This document shows, piece after piece, positions 1 through 7,809 of a DNA stretch of 27,093 nucleotides. A program made the position numbers and the translations under genes. Numbering within the stretch: position 1 is the stretch's first letter; the number at the start of each line of letters is the position of its first letter. The DNA comes from an uncultured Lachnospiraceae bacterium (lineage in GTDB: Bacteria > Bacillota > Clostridia > Lachnospirales > Lachnospiraceae). The stretch is taken from the NCBI GenBank assembly GCA_900313265.1, contig OMRN01000383.1, forward strand, positions 1-27,093, given 5' to 3'. The notes under the pieces are model-generated. The model saw only the letters and a program-made list of their open reading frames with translations. It searched no databases and was not told where the DNA came from.

Positions 1-543
1 AATATTCTGGGTTGTATTGCCGGCCTCATCTTCTTTTATAATTTGTTCTTCGGGAATGCCGGCATCGATCAGATAATTTTTCATTCCTTCTGCTTCGGTT
101 TCGTCTTCGTTACTTCCCTGACCGCCGGAAACAATGCACACGGTATCGGGATTATTCTTTAAATATTCTGCGGCGGTATCCAGGCGGAATTTTAAAACCC
201 TCGAGGGACCGGTGGAACGCATCTGGGCTCCGAGAACAATGATATAATCCAGATGATCCGGAGCGCGGTCGTTAAAATGAATCAGAATACAAAACTGGGT
301 ATAGGCAAAGACGGATATTATCATTCCGATTAATGCAAGACAGATGATACGGGCCGGGACGGGGATATGTTCATACAGCTTAAAATGCGTAAATGCAGCC
401 AGCGCAAGAAAACCGGCGCCGGTAAAAAACCAGACCATAAAAAAAGGGGTACCGCTTTTGGCACTTAAAACAACAATACCGTAAAGAACGGCGACTGCTG
501 CGATTACGATGAAAATAATTGTCAGAACGGTTTTTCCGTGCAT
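1..543 (-). CDS. YdcF/SanA-like DUF218 membrane protein, 3' end cut by window edge
   Basis: The minus strand is open from an ATG at 543 to the window edge, giving 181 residues of a longer protein. The N-terminal ~90 residues hold about three hydrophobic segments. They are followed by a DUF218 core: DYIIVLGAQM, an Arg-rich R-x-L-K-F-R-L-D stretch, then CIVSGGQGSNEDETEAEGM, a Gly-Ile-Pro segment and EAGNTTQNI. The S-G-G-Q-G, E-A-x-x-M and N-T-x-x-N signatures are typical of the family, whose members sit in the membrane and are linked to envelope functions without a settled reaction. A good ribosome site (AAAGGA) lies 6 bases before the ATG. It sits 79 bases downstream of aroA on the same strand and may be co-transcribed with it. 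The C-terminal end of the domain is missing only because of the window edge. Confidence 0.85.
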   Translation of the reverse strand, partial: MHGKTVLTIIFIVIAAVAVLYGIVVLSAKSGTPFFMVWFFTGAGFLALAAFTHFKLYEHIPVPARIICLALIGMIISVFAYTQFCILIHFNDRAPDHLDYIIVLGAQMRSTGPSRVLKFRLDTAAEYLKNNPDTVCIVSGGQGSNEDETEAEGMKNYLIDAGIPEEQIIKEDEAGNTTQNI

Positions 544-622
544 ATCATTCCTTTCGAAGGATTCTTATACTGCCGAAAACAAAACAGAACACACCGGAAT
601 AAAAATTCCATTTGCCGGATTT

Positions 623-1894
623 TTATGAAAAACAGGTTTCAATGACGGATATAAACTCCGGAAAAGATTTATTTAAGCAGTTTATGTCGTCGATTTCCAC
701 ATTTTTCCGATGAATGACACCGAGCAGTACCGCGCACATGGCCATCCTGTGATCGTGATAAGAGGAAAGAACAACCGGGGAACTGCCAAAGGATTCCGCT
801 GATTCCCCGTTGCGGGGATAATAAGAGGATCCATAAATAATCAGCGTATCTTCGCTTTCTTCCGTCTTTACATGAAAAGCATCCAGCTGTTCCCTTACGG
901 CTTTTACGCGGTCGGATTCTTTAATCCGAAGTCTTCCGATTCCGCTTAGTACGGTTTTTTCAAAAAAGAACGGAGCGACACATGCCATGTAGGGAGCGAT
1001 ATCCGGCGTGTCATTACAGTTAACGGTTGTTTCTTTAACGGCGGGACCGTTATGATAATCAATGCCGTCGGTCTGCTTAAGGAAATCCAGAATGGCAATA
1101 TCCCCCTGACGGGAGGAGTAATTCAGATTATTTACCGTGATATCGGAAAAAAGCTTCAGGCAAAGCAGAAATGCTCCGTTACTCCAGTCCCCTTCCACAT
1201 TAAGTTCTTTCGAGGGAAACTTTCGATACCCCGGTGCATCGACAGAATAGACGTTTTCCTTCAGGCAGACAGGGTTATCGTATTTGGAAAGAGCATCCTC
1301 GGTCAGTTTAAGATAATGAACGGATTTCAGTTCGTTAAAAATACAAATCGTGCTCGGAGCATCCAAAAGCGGTAAAGCCATTAAAAGTCCGGAGATATAC
1401 TGCGAGGAAACACTTCCGTCTATTGTATATTCACCCGGGGTCATGGAACCCGAAACGAGTATACGTCTGGTGCTTTCCTCTTTCCGGATGGTGATTCCGT
1501 GAGGAAAAAGGGCATCCTGAAGTTCTTTTACCGGACGATCAAAGAGGCGCCCTTTGGTTTCGAAAATGATTTCCCGTACGCCTGTTAAGCGGTGAGAACC
1601 AAGCAGAAATGCCGCTGCAACGGGAATCATGAACCGAAGGGTGGAACCGCTTTCGTTACAGAAAAGAATGACATCTTCCGTGTTTTTTTCTTCGGATGCA
1701 TTCCGAATGGCTTTGTCAAGTGCCGATAAACAGGCTTTGGTTGCCAGGATGTCTTCGTTATCGCTTTGTTCGGGCGAAAGATTTGCCCGGTCTCCGCACA
1801 GGAAACGGACAATCAGCTCGCGGTGTGCAATTGATTTCGAAGCGGGGGCGTCGATGGAAAAATCAATGGTTTTATTTTCGAAACACAGGTTCAT
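623..1894 (-). CDS. aroA: 3-phosphoshikimate 1-carboxyvinyltransferase (EPSP synthase)
   Basis: This enzyme transfers the enolpyruvyl group of PEP to shikimate 3-phosphate, the sixth step of the shikimate pathway in the cytosol. Family signatures are in order: APASKSIAHRELI near residue 16 (with the substrate-binding K20), SGSTLRF in the PEP-site region, GSVSSQYISGLLMALPLL in the middle, and near the C terminus GRLRIKESDRVKAV and YHDHRMAM. At 423 residues it is the usual length. I chose the ATG at 1894 rather than a GTG at 1915, because a strong ribosome site (CGGAGGAAG) lies between them, 7 bases before the ATG; the longer form would translate its own ribosome site. An extended -10 promoter lies about 100 bases upstream. 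The DUF218 gene follows. An aromatic amino acid leader candidate lies at the far right end of the window, but on the other strand and 25 kb away. Confidence 0.96.
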   Translation of the reverse strand: MNLCFENKTIDFSIDAPASKSIAHRELIVRFLCGDRANLSPEQSDNEDILATKACLSALDKAIRNASEEKNTEDVILFCNESGSTLRFMIPVAAAFLLGSHRLTGVREIIFETKGRLFDRPVKELQDALFPHGITIRKEESTRRILVSGSMTPGEYTIDGSVSSQYISGLLMALPLLDAPSTICIFNELKSVHYLKLTEDALSKYDNPVCLKENVYSVDAPGYRKFPSKELNVEGDWSNGAFLLCLKLFSDITVNNLNYSSRQGDIAILDFLKQTDGIDYHNGPAVKETTVNCNDTPDIAPYMACVAPFFFEKTVLSGIGRLRIKESDRVKAVREQLDAFHVKTEESEDTLIIYGSSYYPRNGESAESFGSSPVVLSSYHDHRMAMCAVLLGVIHRKNVEIDDINCLNKSFPEFISVIETCFS

Positions 1895-1991
1895 TTTCTT
1901 CCTCCGAGTGTTCACGGGATTGCGGAAATTCTGAAGCCGTAAAGCAATCCGTTATCATAAGCCGGGGCCGGAGATTTTTGACTCCGATATC

Positions 1992-2000
1992 ATTATATCA
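1992..2000 (-). promoter_or_regulatory. aroA: Extended -10 promoter for aroA
   Basis: Read on the minus strand the sequence is TGATATAAT, a perfect TATAAT with the TGn extension that can replace a good -35 box. The corresponding -35 position (about 2015-2020, TTTCTC on the minus strand) is poor. It lies about 98 bases upstream of the chosen aroA start and is divergent from the plus-strand promoter at 2042-2070, so the two promoters are back to back within 80 bases. Confidence 0.6.
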
Positions 2001-2041
2001 AAGGAAGCGGTTTCGAGAAACAGAGAATTTCGGGGGCGTTC

Positions 2042-2070
2042 TTGAGAAAAAGGGAATGCGATGGTATTAT
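2042..2070 (+). promoter_or_regulatory. Sigma-A promoter for the PIG-L/MATE gene group
   Basis: TTGAGA (2042-2047) and TATTAT (2065-2070) are separated by exactly 17 bases, which fits a vegetative sigma-A promoter. Transcription would start near 2077, leaving a leader of about 105 bases before the ATG at 2182. The leader contains complementary 6-base arms (TTGGTT and AACCAA) but no recognised riboswitch. The next three genes overlap one another and probably share this promoter. Confidence 0.6.
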
Positions 2071-2181
2071 ATAAGTTGGTTTACAGGGTTTTTGCGCTTT
2101 TTAACGGGAAAAGAACCAAACCGTAAAATTCGTAATTAAATAAATACAATATTATATGACTTGCAGGAAGAAAAGAAAAAA

Positions 2182-3807
2182 ATGAATTTGCAAAACAGAA
2201 GTAAAAGAAATCACATAACATACACTTTGAGAGGGGTTATCTGTCGGCCGGCGGTAATGGGTTGTATACTGCTTGCCTGTTTGTTTCTTATTCCTTCGTT
2301 TCATACACTGAAGGTTCATGCCGAAGAGGCCGATTCTCTTTCGGTAACGCTTACTTCCTCGGGAGGTCAGGATACATCGAAATTAAAAGATTCCTCCACG
2401 GAAAGCACGGTTGCGTTTAACTCGGGAGAGGTGCTTACCGTAAAAGCGGAAGAACCCATGCAGGGACTTTATATCAAATGGAGAAACTGTCCGAATACGG
2501 AATGGATATTAAAATTCGGTGGAGAAGAAAGAAAATGCGGAACCAACGGATTCCTGCATGAATATGTGGAACTTCCCGAAGGTGTTACGGAATGCGAAAT
2601 CCGTTTTTCGGAAGGAATTTCCATGTGTGATTTGTTCGCATACGGAGGGGGGGATCTTCCCGGGAGCGTGCAGCGCTGGGATCCGCCCTGCGACAAAGCG
2701 GATTTTCTGGTTTTCTCGACCCATGCGGACGATGAGATTCTTTTCCTCGGAGGAGTGCTCGTTGATTACGCCGGCGTGGAAAAACTGAACGTTCAGCTTG
2801 CCTATATGACGAATTACTGGAATGCGGCCATCATCCGTGAACATGAGAAACTGGACGGAATCTGGGAATGCGGTGTTCATAATTATCCGGTTATCGGACC
2901 GTTCCCCGACGAATGGGCAAAGACCTATGATGATGCCGTAAAAATTTATGACCCCGAAGAAGTACGCGGTTTTGTCACGGAGCAGATCAGACGGTTTAAA
3001 CCGCAGGTGGTGGTAACCCAGGATTTAAAGGGTGAGTACGGGCACGGCGGACATGAAATGCTGGCACAGTCCGTTATTTATTCCGTGGATAATTCCATGA
3101 ATGATACGGTTTATCCGGATTCGGCGGCAATGTACGGAGTCTGGGATGTACCGAAAACGTATCTGCACCTTTATCCGGAGAATACCATCCATCTGGATTT
3201 ACATATTCCGCTTGAAGAGTTCGGAGGAAGAACAGCCATCGAAGTAGCCGCGGATGCTTATAAGAAACATGTATCCCAGCAGTGGTGCTGGTTCTATGTT
3301 TCGGATGATGAAGATTACGATTACAGTGTGGCGGATTTCGGAATGTACCGTACCACGGTCGGCGCGGATACCGGAAACGATATGATGGAGAACCTGATTT
3401 CCTATGCGGAGCAGGACCGTATCGAGAAAGAACGTCTGGAAGAAGAAAAACGGCAGAAAGAAGAACAGGCCAGACTCGAAGCGGAGAAAGCATCGGAAGA
3501 GGCTTCCGAAAAAGCATCGGAAGAAGCGGTGATTGAAAAGAAGGAAAAGACGAAAAAGACGGGCCTTACGATTGTCATCGTGATTGTTTCCGTTTTGGTT
3601 GTTCTTATCGCGGCATTCTTTGCATATGTTTATGTAAGAAGGAAGAAAGAAGAAGAGAGAAGAAGAAAACGCCGTCTGGAAAGAAGAAGGCGCGAGCGGG
3701 AAGCAGGAAACAATTTTACGGCAGAACGTCAAAGCAGGACTTCTGCGGAAAAACGGTCCTCCTCAAATGGCGGAGGAAGGAAACCGTCGAATCGAAAAAG
3801 AAAATGA
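2182..3807 (+). CDS. Secreted, C-terminally membrane-anchored PIG-L/LmbE family deacetylase
   Basis: The family comprises zinc-dependent de-N-acetylases acting on GlcNAc-type substrates. The PIG-L metal motif is seen as FSTHADDEILFLGG (H181, D183, D184, E185 in a 541-residue protein), and a second His pair lies in GEYGHGGHEM (H288, H291). A signal peptide covers residues 1-47 with likely cleavage after VHA. Residues ~48-165 form a beta-rich segment before the catalytic domain. After it comes a charged Glu/Lys/Arg helix (~402-450), a single membrane helix (~462-486) and a strongly basic tail ending in RKRK. This implies an enzyme held on the outer face of the membrane. The ATG at 2182 is preferred over the TTG at 2161; AGGAAG at 2165-2170 is its likely ribosome site, at a rather long spacing. 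The stop overlaps the next start by ATGA. The substrate is unknown; the nearby glycan locus makes a surface or precursor glycan plausible. Confidence 0.85.
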   Translation: MNLQNRSKRNHITYTLRGVICRPAVMGCILLACLFLIPSFHTLKVHAEEADSLSVTLTSSGGQDTSKLKDSSTESTVAFNSGEVLTVKAEEPMQGLYIKWRNCPNTEWILKFGGEERKCGTNGFLHEYVELPEGVTECEIRFSEGISMCDLFAYGGGDLPGSVQRWDPPCDKADFLVFSTHADDEILFLGGVLVDYAGVEKLNVQLAYMTNYWNAAIIREHEKLDGIWECGVHNYPVIGPFPDEWAKTYDDAVKIYDPEEVRGFVTEQIRRFKPQVVVTQDLKGEYGHGGHEMLAQSVIYSVDNSMNDTVYPDSAAMYGVWDVPKTYLHLYPENTIHLDLHIPLEEFGGRTAIEVAADAYKKHVSQQWCWFYVSDDEDYDYSVADFGMYRTTVGADTGNDMMENLISYAEQDRIEKERLEEEKRQKEEQARLEAEKASEEASEKASEEAVIEKKEKTKKTGLTIVIVIVSVLVVLIAAFFAYVYVRRKKEEERRRKRRLERRRREREAGNNFTAERQSRTSAEKRSSSNGGGRKPSNRKRK

Positions 3808-5213
3808 AAACGGATTTAAGAACGATTCCCCGCGGGAAGAAGGAACTCTTTATCCGGGCGATGATGCTGGCACTTCCGATGATTATTCAAAACGGAATTA
3901 CCAATGCGGTCGGGCTTGTGGATAATATGATGGTCGGCTCTTTGGGACCGGAGAGCATGACCGGGGTTTCCATCGCGGGGCAGTTATTTTTTGTATTTAA
4001 TCTTGCGGTATTCGGGGCTTTGTCGGGCCCCGGTATTTTTGGTGCACAGTTTTACGGAAACAACGATATTGAAGGGGTGCGCAGGGTTTTTCGAATCAAA
4101 CTCTGGGCGGTTTTTTTAATTACACTTCTCGGAATTGTGATTTTTATTTTCGATGATGACCTTTTAATCGGACTTTACATGAAGGGCAGTGCCGAGAAAA
4201 TAGACCCCGTTCTGACGATGGAGAGATCGAAGGCATATCTGCGAATCATGCTGGCCGGTCTTTTGCCGTTTTCGCTGACACAGGTGTATTCTTCTTCCCT
4301 TCGGGAAACCAACGAAAGTGTTCTTCCGATGATTGCGGGACTTTGCAGTGTGGTTGCGGATATTTTATTTAACTATCTGCTGATTTTCGGAAAAGCCGGA
4401 TTACCGGCCCTGGGTGTAGAAGGCGCTGCAATCGCAACGGTCATTGCCCGTTTCATCGAATTCGGTGTTCTGATTACGGCCGCACATGTAAGAAGGAGTC
4501 GTTATCCGTTTTTACAGGGTGTATATAAGACGCTTCTGGTTCCGAAAAGTATCCTTGTTCCGGTAGTGAAAAAGGGGATACCGATTCTGATTAACGAATT
4601 TATGTGGGCTTCCGGAATTGCCGCCTTAACGCAGTGCTATTCCATAAGGGGACTGGATGTGCTGACCGCCCTCGGAATCAATAATGCACTGAGCAATGTC
4701 ATGAATGTGGTATTTGTAGCGCTCGGAAGTGCGGTCGGAATTATCGTCGGGCAGATGCTGGGAGCCGGAGAACTGAATCTGGCAAGGAAAAGCGCGTTTC
4801 GTCTGATGTGGTTTTCGGCGGGAATCTGTGTTTTTATCAGTATTGCTCAGATTCTTATCGCACCGTTTTTCCCGCTTGTATATAATGCGGATGAAAGCAT
4901 CCGGCGGATGGCAACACACATCATGATTATTACCGCGCTGTTTTTCCCGGTTCAGGGATTCTTAAATACGGAGTATTTTACCATCCGTTCCGGCGGAAAA
5001 ACGCTGGTCACGTTTCTGATGGACAGTATTTTTACCTGGGTGGTTGTTGTAGCGACGGTTTTTGTGCTAAGCCGTTATACAAACATCGGAGTATACGGAA
5101 TCTATACGATTTCCCAGGCACTGGATTTACTGAAAATTGCATTCGGCGCATTCCTGATTTATAAGGGTGTTTGGCTTAACAATCTTTCTAAAGGGGTGGC
5201 GACGAATGGCTGA
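3804..5213 (+). CDS. MATE family multidrug/flavin-type efflux transporter
   Basis: This is a 469-residue polytopic protein with about 12 hydrophobic segments, the standard MatE length. The start LALPMIIQNGITNAVGLVDN followed by MMVGSLG and the repeated second half (KKGIPILINEFMWASGIAAL) match the two-fold MatE repeat. MATE proteins export cationic compounds using Na+ or H+ gradients; the substrate cannot be told from sequence. It overlaps the deacetylase gene by 4 bases (ATGA) and the next gene by 8 bases, so translation is likely coupled. A lipid-flippase role (the distant MOP superfamily member Wzx) is less likely, because the conserved N-terminal MatE features are those of efflux pumps and a separate Wzx-like gene exists at 21871. 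Confidence 0.92.
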   Translation: MKTDLRTIPRGKKELFIRAMMLALPMIIQNGITNAVGLVDNMMVGSLGPESMTGVSIAGQLFFVFNLAVFGALSGPGIFGAQFYGNNDIEGVRRVFRIKLWAVFLITLLGIVIFIFDDDLLIGLYMKGSAEKIDPVLTMERSKAYLRIMLAGLLPFSLTQVYSSSLRETNESVLPMIAGLCSVVADILFNYLLIFGKAGLPALGVEGAAIATVIARFIEFGVLITAAHVRRSRYPFLQGVYKTLLVPKSILVPVVKKGIPILINEFMWASGIAALTQCYSIRGLDVLTALGINNALSNVMNVVFVALGSAVGIIVGQMLGAGELNLARKSAFRLMWFSAGICVFISIAQILIAPFFPLVYNADESIRRMATHIMIITALFFPVQGFLNTEYFTIRSGGKTLVTFLMDSIFTWVVVVATVFVLSRYTNIGVYGIYTISQALDLLKIAFGAFLIYKGVWLNNLSKGVATNG

Positions 5214-5958
5214 GAGGGAACTGTTTTTAAAAGCAAAAGAAACCATGCTCGGGAAAATGCAGGGTGAGCGTGGCATCGGAACCATGTCGGAAAAGAGTGT
5301 CCATTCGGTACTTAAATATTATTATGCACCGAACGAATCATATCACGAAATACCGTTCGGACCTTATGTGGCGGATACCTGTGTGGATGGCGAAATTCAT
5401 GAAATCCAGACCAGACAGTTTTACCGGATGATGAATAAACTCACATTTTTTATAAATGAGGGAGCGGAAGTTCATATCGTTTATCCGGTAAGCGTTGAAA
5501 ATACGATTATCTGGATTGATCCGACTACAGGCGTAGTTCAAAAAAGCCGTACCGTAAAAACACCAAAACGGATTTATAAAGTATTCCGGGAACTGTACGG
5601 AATACGTGAACTTCTTGATAATGAACATTTGCATCTGAAACTGGCGCTTTTAAAAACGGAGGATTACCGTCTTTTGGACGGATATGGTACGGATAAGAAA
5701 AAACGTGCCACCAAAACAGATAAGATTCCGGTTGAACTCGTCGATGAAATGGTTTTTGAAAAGCTTTCGGAAACGGTTTCTCTTTTGCCGGACAATCTGC
5801 CGGAAGAATTCTCCGTAAAAGAATTCGCGAAATCCACGGCGCTCGGAAAAAACGATGCTTCTGTCGGTCTGCTTTTGCTGCATCGGCTGGGCGCGCTTAA
5901 GAGAAGAAAAGAAGGACGTGAATATATTTATAAAAAAATGATTCCAAAAAAGCCGTAA
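5206..5958 (+). CDS. Uncharacterised protein with possible PD-(D/E)XK-like fold and C-terminal winged helix
   Basis: I do not recognise this 250-residue protein as a named family. The N-terminal half contains, in order, E29 in GIGTMSEKSVHSVLKYY, E48 in SYHEIPFGPYVAD, D57, and E66-I-Q68 in GEIHEIQTRQF, then K78. This spacing resembles restriction-endonuclease-like folds, where an Asp precedes an E-x-K or E-x-Q strand. The last ~50 residues (EEFSVKEFAKSTALG through LLLHRLGALKRRKEGREYIYKK) look like a winged-helix segment with a basic wing. There is no signal peptide or membrane helix. The ATG at 5206 is chosen over a GTG at 5167 because an AAAGG/GGGG site precedes it and the longer form would lie deep inside the transporter gene. 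The function is unknown; a DNA-acting role is inference. Confidence 0.75.
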   Translation: MAERELFLKAKETMLGKMQGERGIGTMSEKSVHSVLKYYYAPNESYHEIPFGPYVADTCVDGEIHEIQTRQFYRMMNKLTFFINEGAEVHIVYPVSVENTIIWIDPTTGVVQKSRTVKTPKRIYKVFRELYGIRELLDNEHLHLKLALLKTEDYRLLDGYGTDKKKRATKTDKIPVELVDEMVFEKLSETVSLLPDNLPEEFSVKEFAKSTALGKNDASVGLLLLHRLGALKRRKEGREYIYKKMIPKKP

Positions 5959-5967
5959 AGCTTTTTT
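5946..5967 (+). terminator. Weak A/T-rich hairpin overlapping the stop codon
   Basis: AAAAAAGC at 5946-5953 and GCTTTTTT at 5960-5967 form an 8-base stem around a 6-base loop that contains the TAA stop. The T run is part of the stem, so it could terminate on either strand, but only two G-C pairs support it. It is a weak call. Confidence 0.35.
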
Positions 5968-5974
5968 CGTTTCA

Positions 5975-6003
5975 TTGCATTTAACGGACATCTTTGTTAT
6001 AAT
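5975..6003 (+). promoter_or_regulatory. gpmI: Sigma-A promoter for gpmI
   Basis: TTGCAT (5975-5980), a 17-base spacer and a perfect TATAAT (5998-6003) lie about 90 bases before the gpmI start. The start point would be near 6010. The leader then contains a perfect hairpin (6020-6036), with TAACCCG and CGGGTTA around a GAA loop. That hairpin lacks a T tract, so it is not a terminator; it might affect mRNA stability or be an operator. Confidence 0.7.
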
Positions 6004-6093
6004 TCTCGTTAGATGATTCTAACCCGGAACGGGTTAAAACAATAATACATTCGGGACAGTCCTGATGAATAGAATAGAGGAGGAATAGTACCA

Positions 6094-7668
6094 ATGACAA
6101 AACCTGTAGTATTAGTTGTAATGGACGGTGTCGGCGAAACACCGGAAGAACTCGGAAACATGGTCCTTCGGGCCAACACGCCCACACTGGATGAATTGAA
6201 GGCGAACAACCCCTGGCAGAAAATCAAGGCCCACGGCGGCGCTGTAGGTCTTCCCAGTGACGATGACATGGGAAACAGCGAGGTTGGACATAACGCTCTT
6301 GGCTGCGGCCAGATTTACTCCCAGGGAGCCAAGCTTGTAAATGAATCCATCGAATCCGGAAACATTTATTTAAGCGATACATGGAAGGATCTGGTTTCTT
6401 CCGTTAAAGAGGGAGGCAAGACCCTGCATTTTATCGGTCTTTTATCCGACGGTAATGTACACTCCAATATCAGCCATCTTCTGGCAATGTTAAAAGAAGC
6501 GAAAAAAGAAGGTGTTAAGAAGGCGAGAGTACACATTCTTCTTGACGGCCGTGACGTTCCCGCAACAAGTGCACCCGAGTATATTGAGAAACTTGAGAAT
6601 ACGCTTGCCGAGCTGAATGATGCGGACTTTGACGGACAGATTGCTTCCGGCGGCGGACGTATGACCATCACCATGGACCGTTACCAGGCGAACTGGCCGA
6701 TGGTAAAAGCAGGATGGGATATTCATGTTCATGGCGAAGGACGTCAGTTTGCAAGTGCAATGGAAGCGGTTGAGACCCTTCGTGCCGAGACAGGTGCCAT
6801 CGATCAGGATCTCGGCGGATTTGTCATTGCCAAAGACGGCAAGCCGGTAGGCGCCATGGAAGACGGAGACAGTGTCATTCTCTTTAACTTCCGCGGAGAC
6901 CGTGCTTTGGAACTTTCCATGGCATTTGACGGGGATGCTTCCTTTGACAAATTTGACCGTGGAGCCATTCCGAATGTGAAATATGCCGGAATGCTGGAAT
7001 ATGACGGAGATTTAAAGATTCCTCATCACTATCTTGTTAACCCGCCTCAGATTAAAGATACTCTTACCGAACTGCTTGTAGAGAATAACATTAAAGAATA
7101 TGCCGTATCCGAAACCCAGAAGTACGGTCATGTAACTTACTTCTGGAACGGCAACCGTTCCGGAAAGGTTTCCGAAGAACTTGAGGATTATTGTGAAATT
7201 CCTTCCGATGTTCGTTCGTTTGACGAGTGTCCGTGGATGAAGGCAACCGAGATTGCGGACCGTGTAATCGAGGCAATTGAAAGCTATAAATACGGATTCA
7301 TCCGTTGCAACTTCCCCAACGGCGATATGGTTGGTCATACCGGAAATCTGGATGCAACCGAGATTGCGGTTGAAAGCGTGGACCTTGAACTTGCCCGTAT
7401 CAAGAAGGTCGTTGATGAGGAAGGATGCATCCTGATTGTAACCGCAGATCACGGTAACTCCGATCAGATGCTTGAAAAGAACAAAAAGGGCGGTGTTTCC
7501 GTTCGTACCGCACACAGCTTAAATCCGGTTCCTTTCATCATTTATGACAAGGATGCTCGCCATGAGATGAAGGAAGGTGCTTTCGGACTTGCCAATGTTG
7601 CGCCTACGGTAGCAGGCCTTCTTGGCATCAAGCCTTATGACAGCTGGGAAGAGAGCATGCTTAAATAA
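6094..7668 (+). CDS. gpmI: 2,3-bisphosphoglycerate-independent phosphoglycerate mutase
   Basis: This cytosolic Mn2+-dependent enzyme interconverts 3- and 2-phosphoglycerate in glycolysis and gluconeogenesis through a phosphoserine intermediate. Alkaline-phosphatase-superfamily metal residues are visible: D11 in VVMDGVG near the start, the catalytic S62 in MGNSEVGHNALG, the substrate loop LLDGRDVPATSA, RYQANWP, FNFRGDRALEL, and the C-terminal TADHGNSDQM and RTAHSLNPVPFI. Length is 524 residues, close to the family norm. The start follows a strong GAGGAGG site. It has its own promoter and a downstream hairpin terminator, so it looks monocistronic. Codon use appears more biased than in the glycan genes (frequent CTT, CGT, GGC), as expected for a highly expressed enzyme. 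Confidence 0.98.
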   Translation: MTKPVVLVVMDGVGETPEELGNMVLRANTPTLDELKANNPWQKIKAHGGAVGLPSDDDMGNSEVGHNALGCGQIYSQGAKLVNESIESGNIYLSDTWKDLVSSVKEGGKTLHFIGLLSDGNVHSNISHLLAMLKEAKKEGVKKARVHILLDGRDVPATSAPEYIEKLENTLAELNDADFDGQIASGGGRMTITMDRYQANWPMVKAGWDIHVHGEGRQFASAMEAVETLRAETGAIDQDLGGFVIAKDGKPVGAMEDGDSVILFNFRGDRALELSMAFDGDASFDKFDRGAIPNVKYAGMLEYDGDLKIPHHYLVNPPQIKDTLTELLVENNIKEYAVSETQKYGHVTYFWNGNRSGKVSEELEDYCEIPSDVRSFDECPWMKATEIADRVIEAIESYKYGFIRCNFPNGDMVGHTGNLDATEIAVESVDLELARIKKVVDEEGCILIVTADHGNSDQMLEKNKKGGVSVRTAHSLNPVPFIIYDKDARHEMKEGAFGLANVAPTVAGLLGIKPYDSWEESMLK

Positions 7669-7669
7669 G

Positions 7670-7680
7670 GTGACTGTCAC
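7670..7680. repeat. 11-base perfect inverted repeat after gpmI
   Basis: GTGAC and GTCAC flank a single T directly after the gpmI stop codon. It is too short for a terminator by itself and there is no T run beyond TTT. It could be a protein site or chance. Confidence 0.3.
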
Positions 7681-7705
7681 TTTCAATAAGTAAGAAAAAC
7701 ATAAG

Positions 7706-7741
7706 ACCGACTGTTTTCATCATAGAGAACAGTCGGTTTTT
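7706..7741 (+). terminator. Rho-independent terminator of gpmI
   Basis: ACCGACTGTT (7706-7715) pairs perfectly with AACAGTCGGT (7728-7737) across a 12-base loop, and the stem is followed by a T run reaching 7741. This is a convincing intrinsic terminator and separates gpmI from the glycan locus. Confidence 0.9.
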
Positions 7742-7744
7742 CGA

Positions 7745-7773
7745 TTGCAATATCCATAAAGAAATAATATAGT
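7745..7773 (+). promoter_or_regulatory. Probable promoter of the glycan biosynthesis locus
   Basis: TTGCAA (7745-7750) and TATAGT (7768-7773) are 17 bases apart, starting 4 bases after the gpmI terminator T run. The start point would be near 7780, giving a short leader of about 30 bases before the aminotransferase ATG. It is the only good promoter I see before the long co-directional gene run. Confidence 0.5.
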
Positions 7774-7809
7774 TATAAAGGGTTATTATGGTAAAAAGGA
7801 ATCATGATT

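Noticed and set aside
1052..1375. 107-codon plus-strand frame opposite aroA
   Set aside because: aroA motifs are continuous through this stretch on the minus strand, and the plus-strand peptide shows no family features.
3199..3732. 177-codon minus-strand frame with long Phe/Leu runs
   Set aside because: It is the complement of the Lys/Glu/Arg-rich stalk of the deacetylase; the hydrophobic look is a product of the purine-rich coding strand.
7012..7515. 167-codon antisense open frame inside gpmI
   Set aside because: It lies fully opposite a strongly conserved enzyme gene, has no ribosome site or recognisable motif, and reads as an expected shadow.
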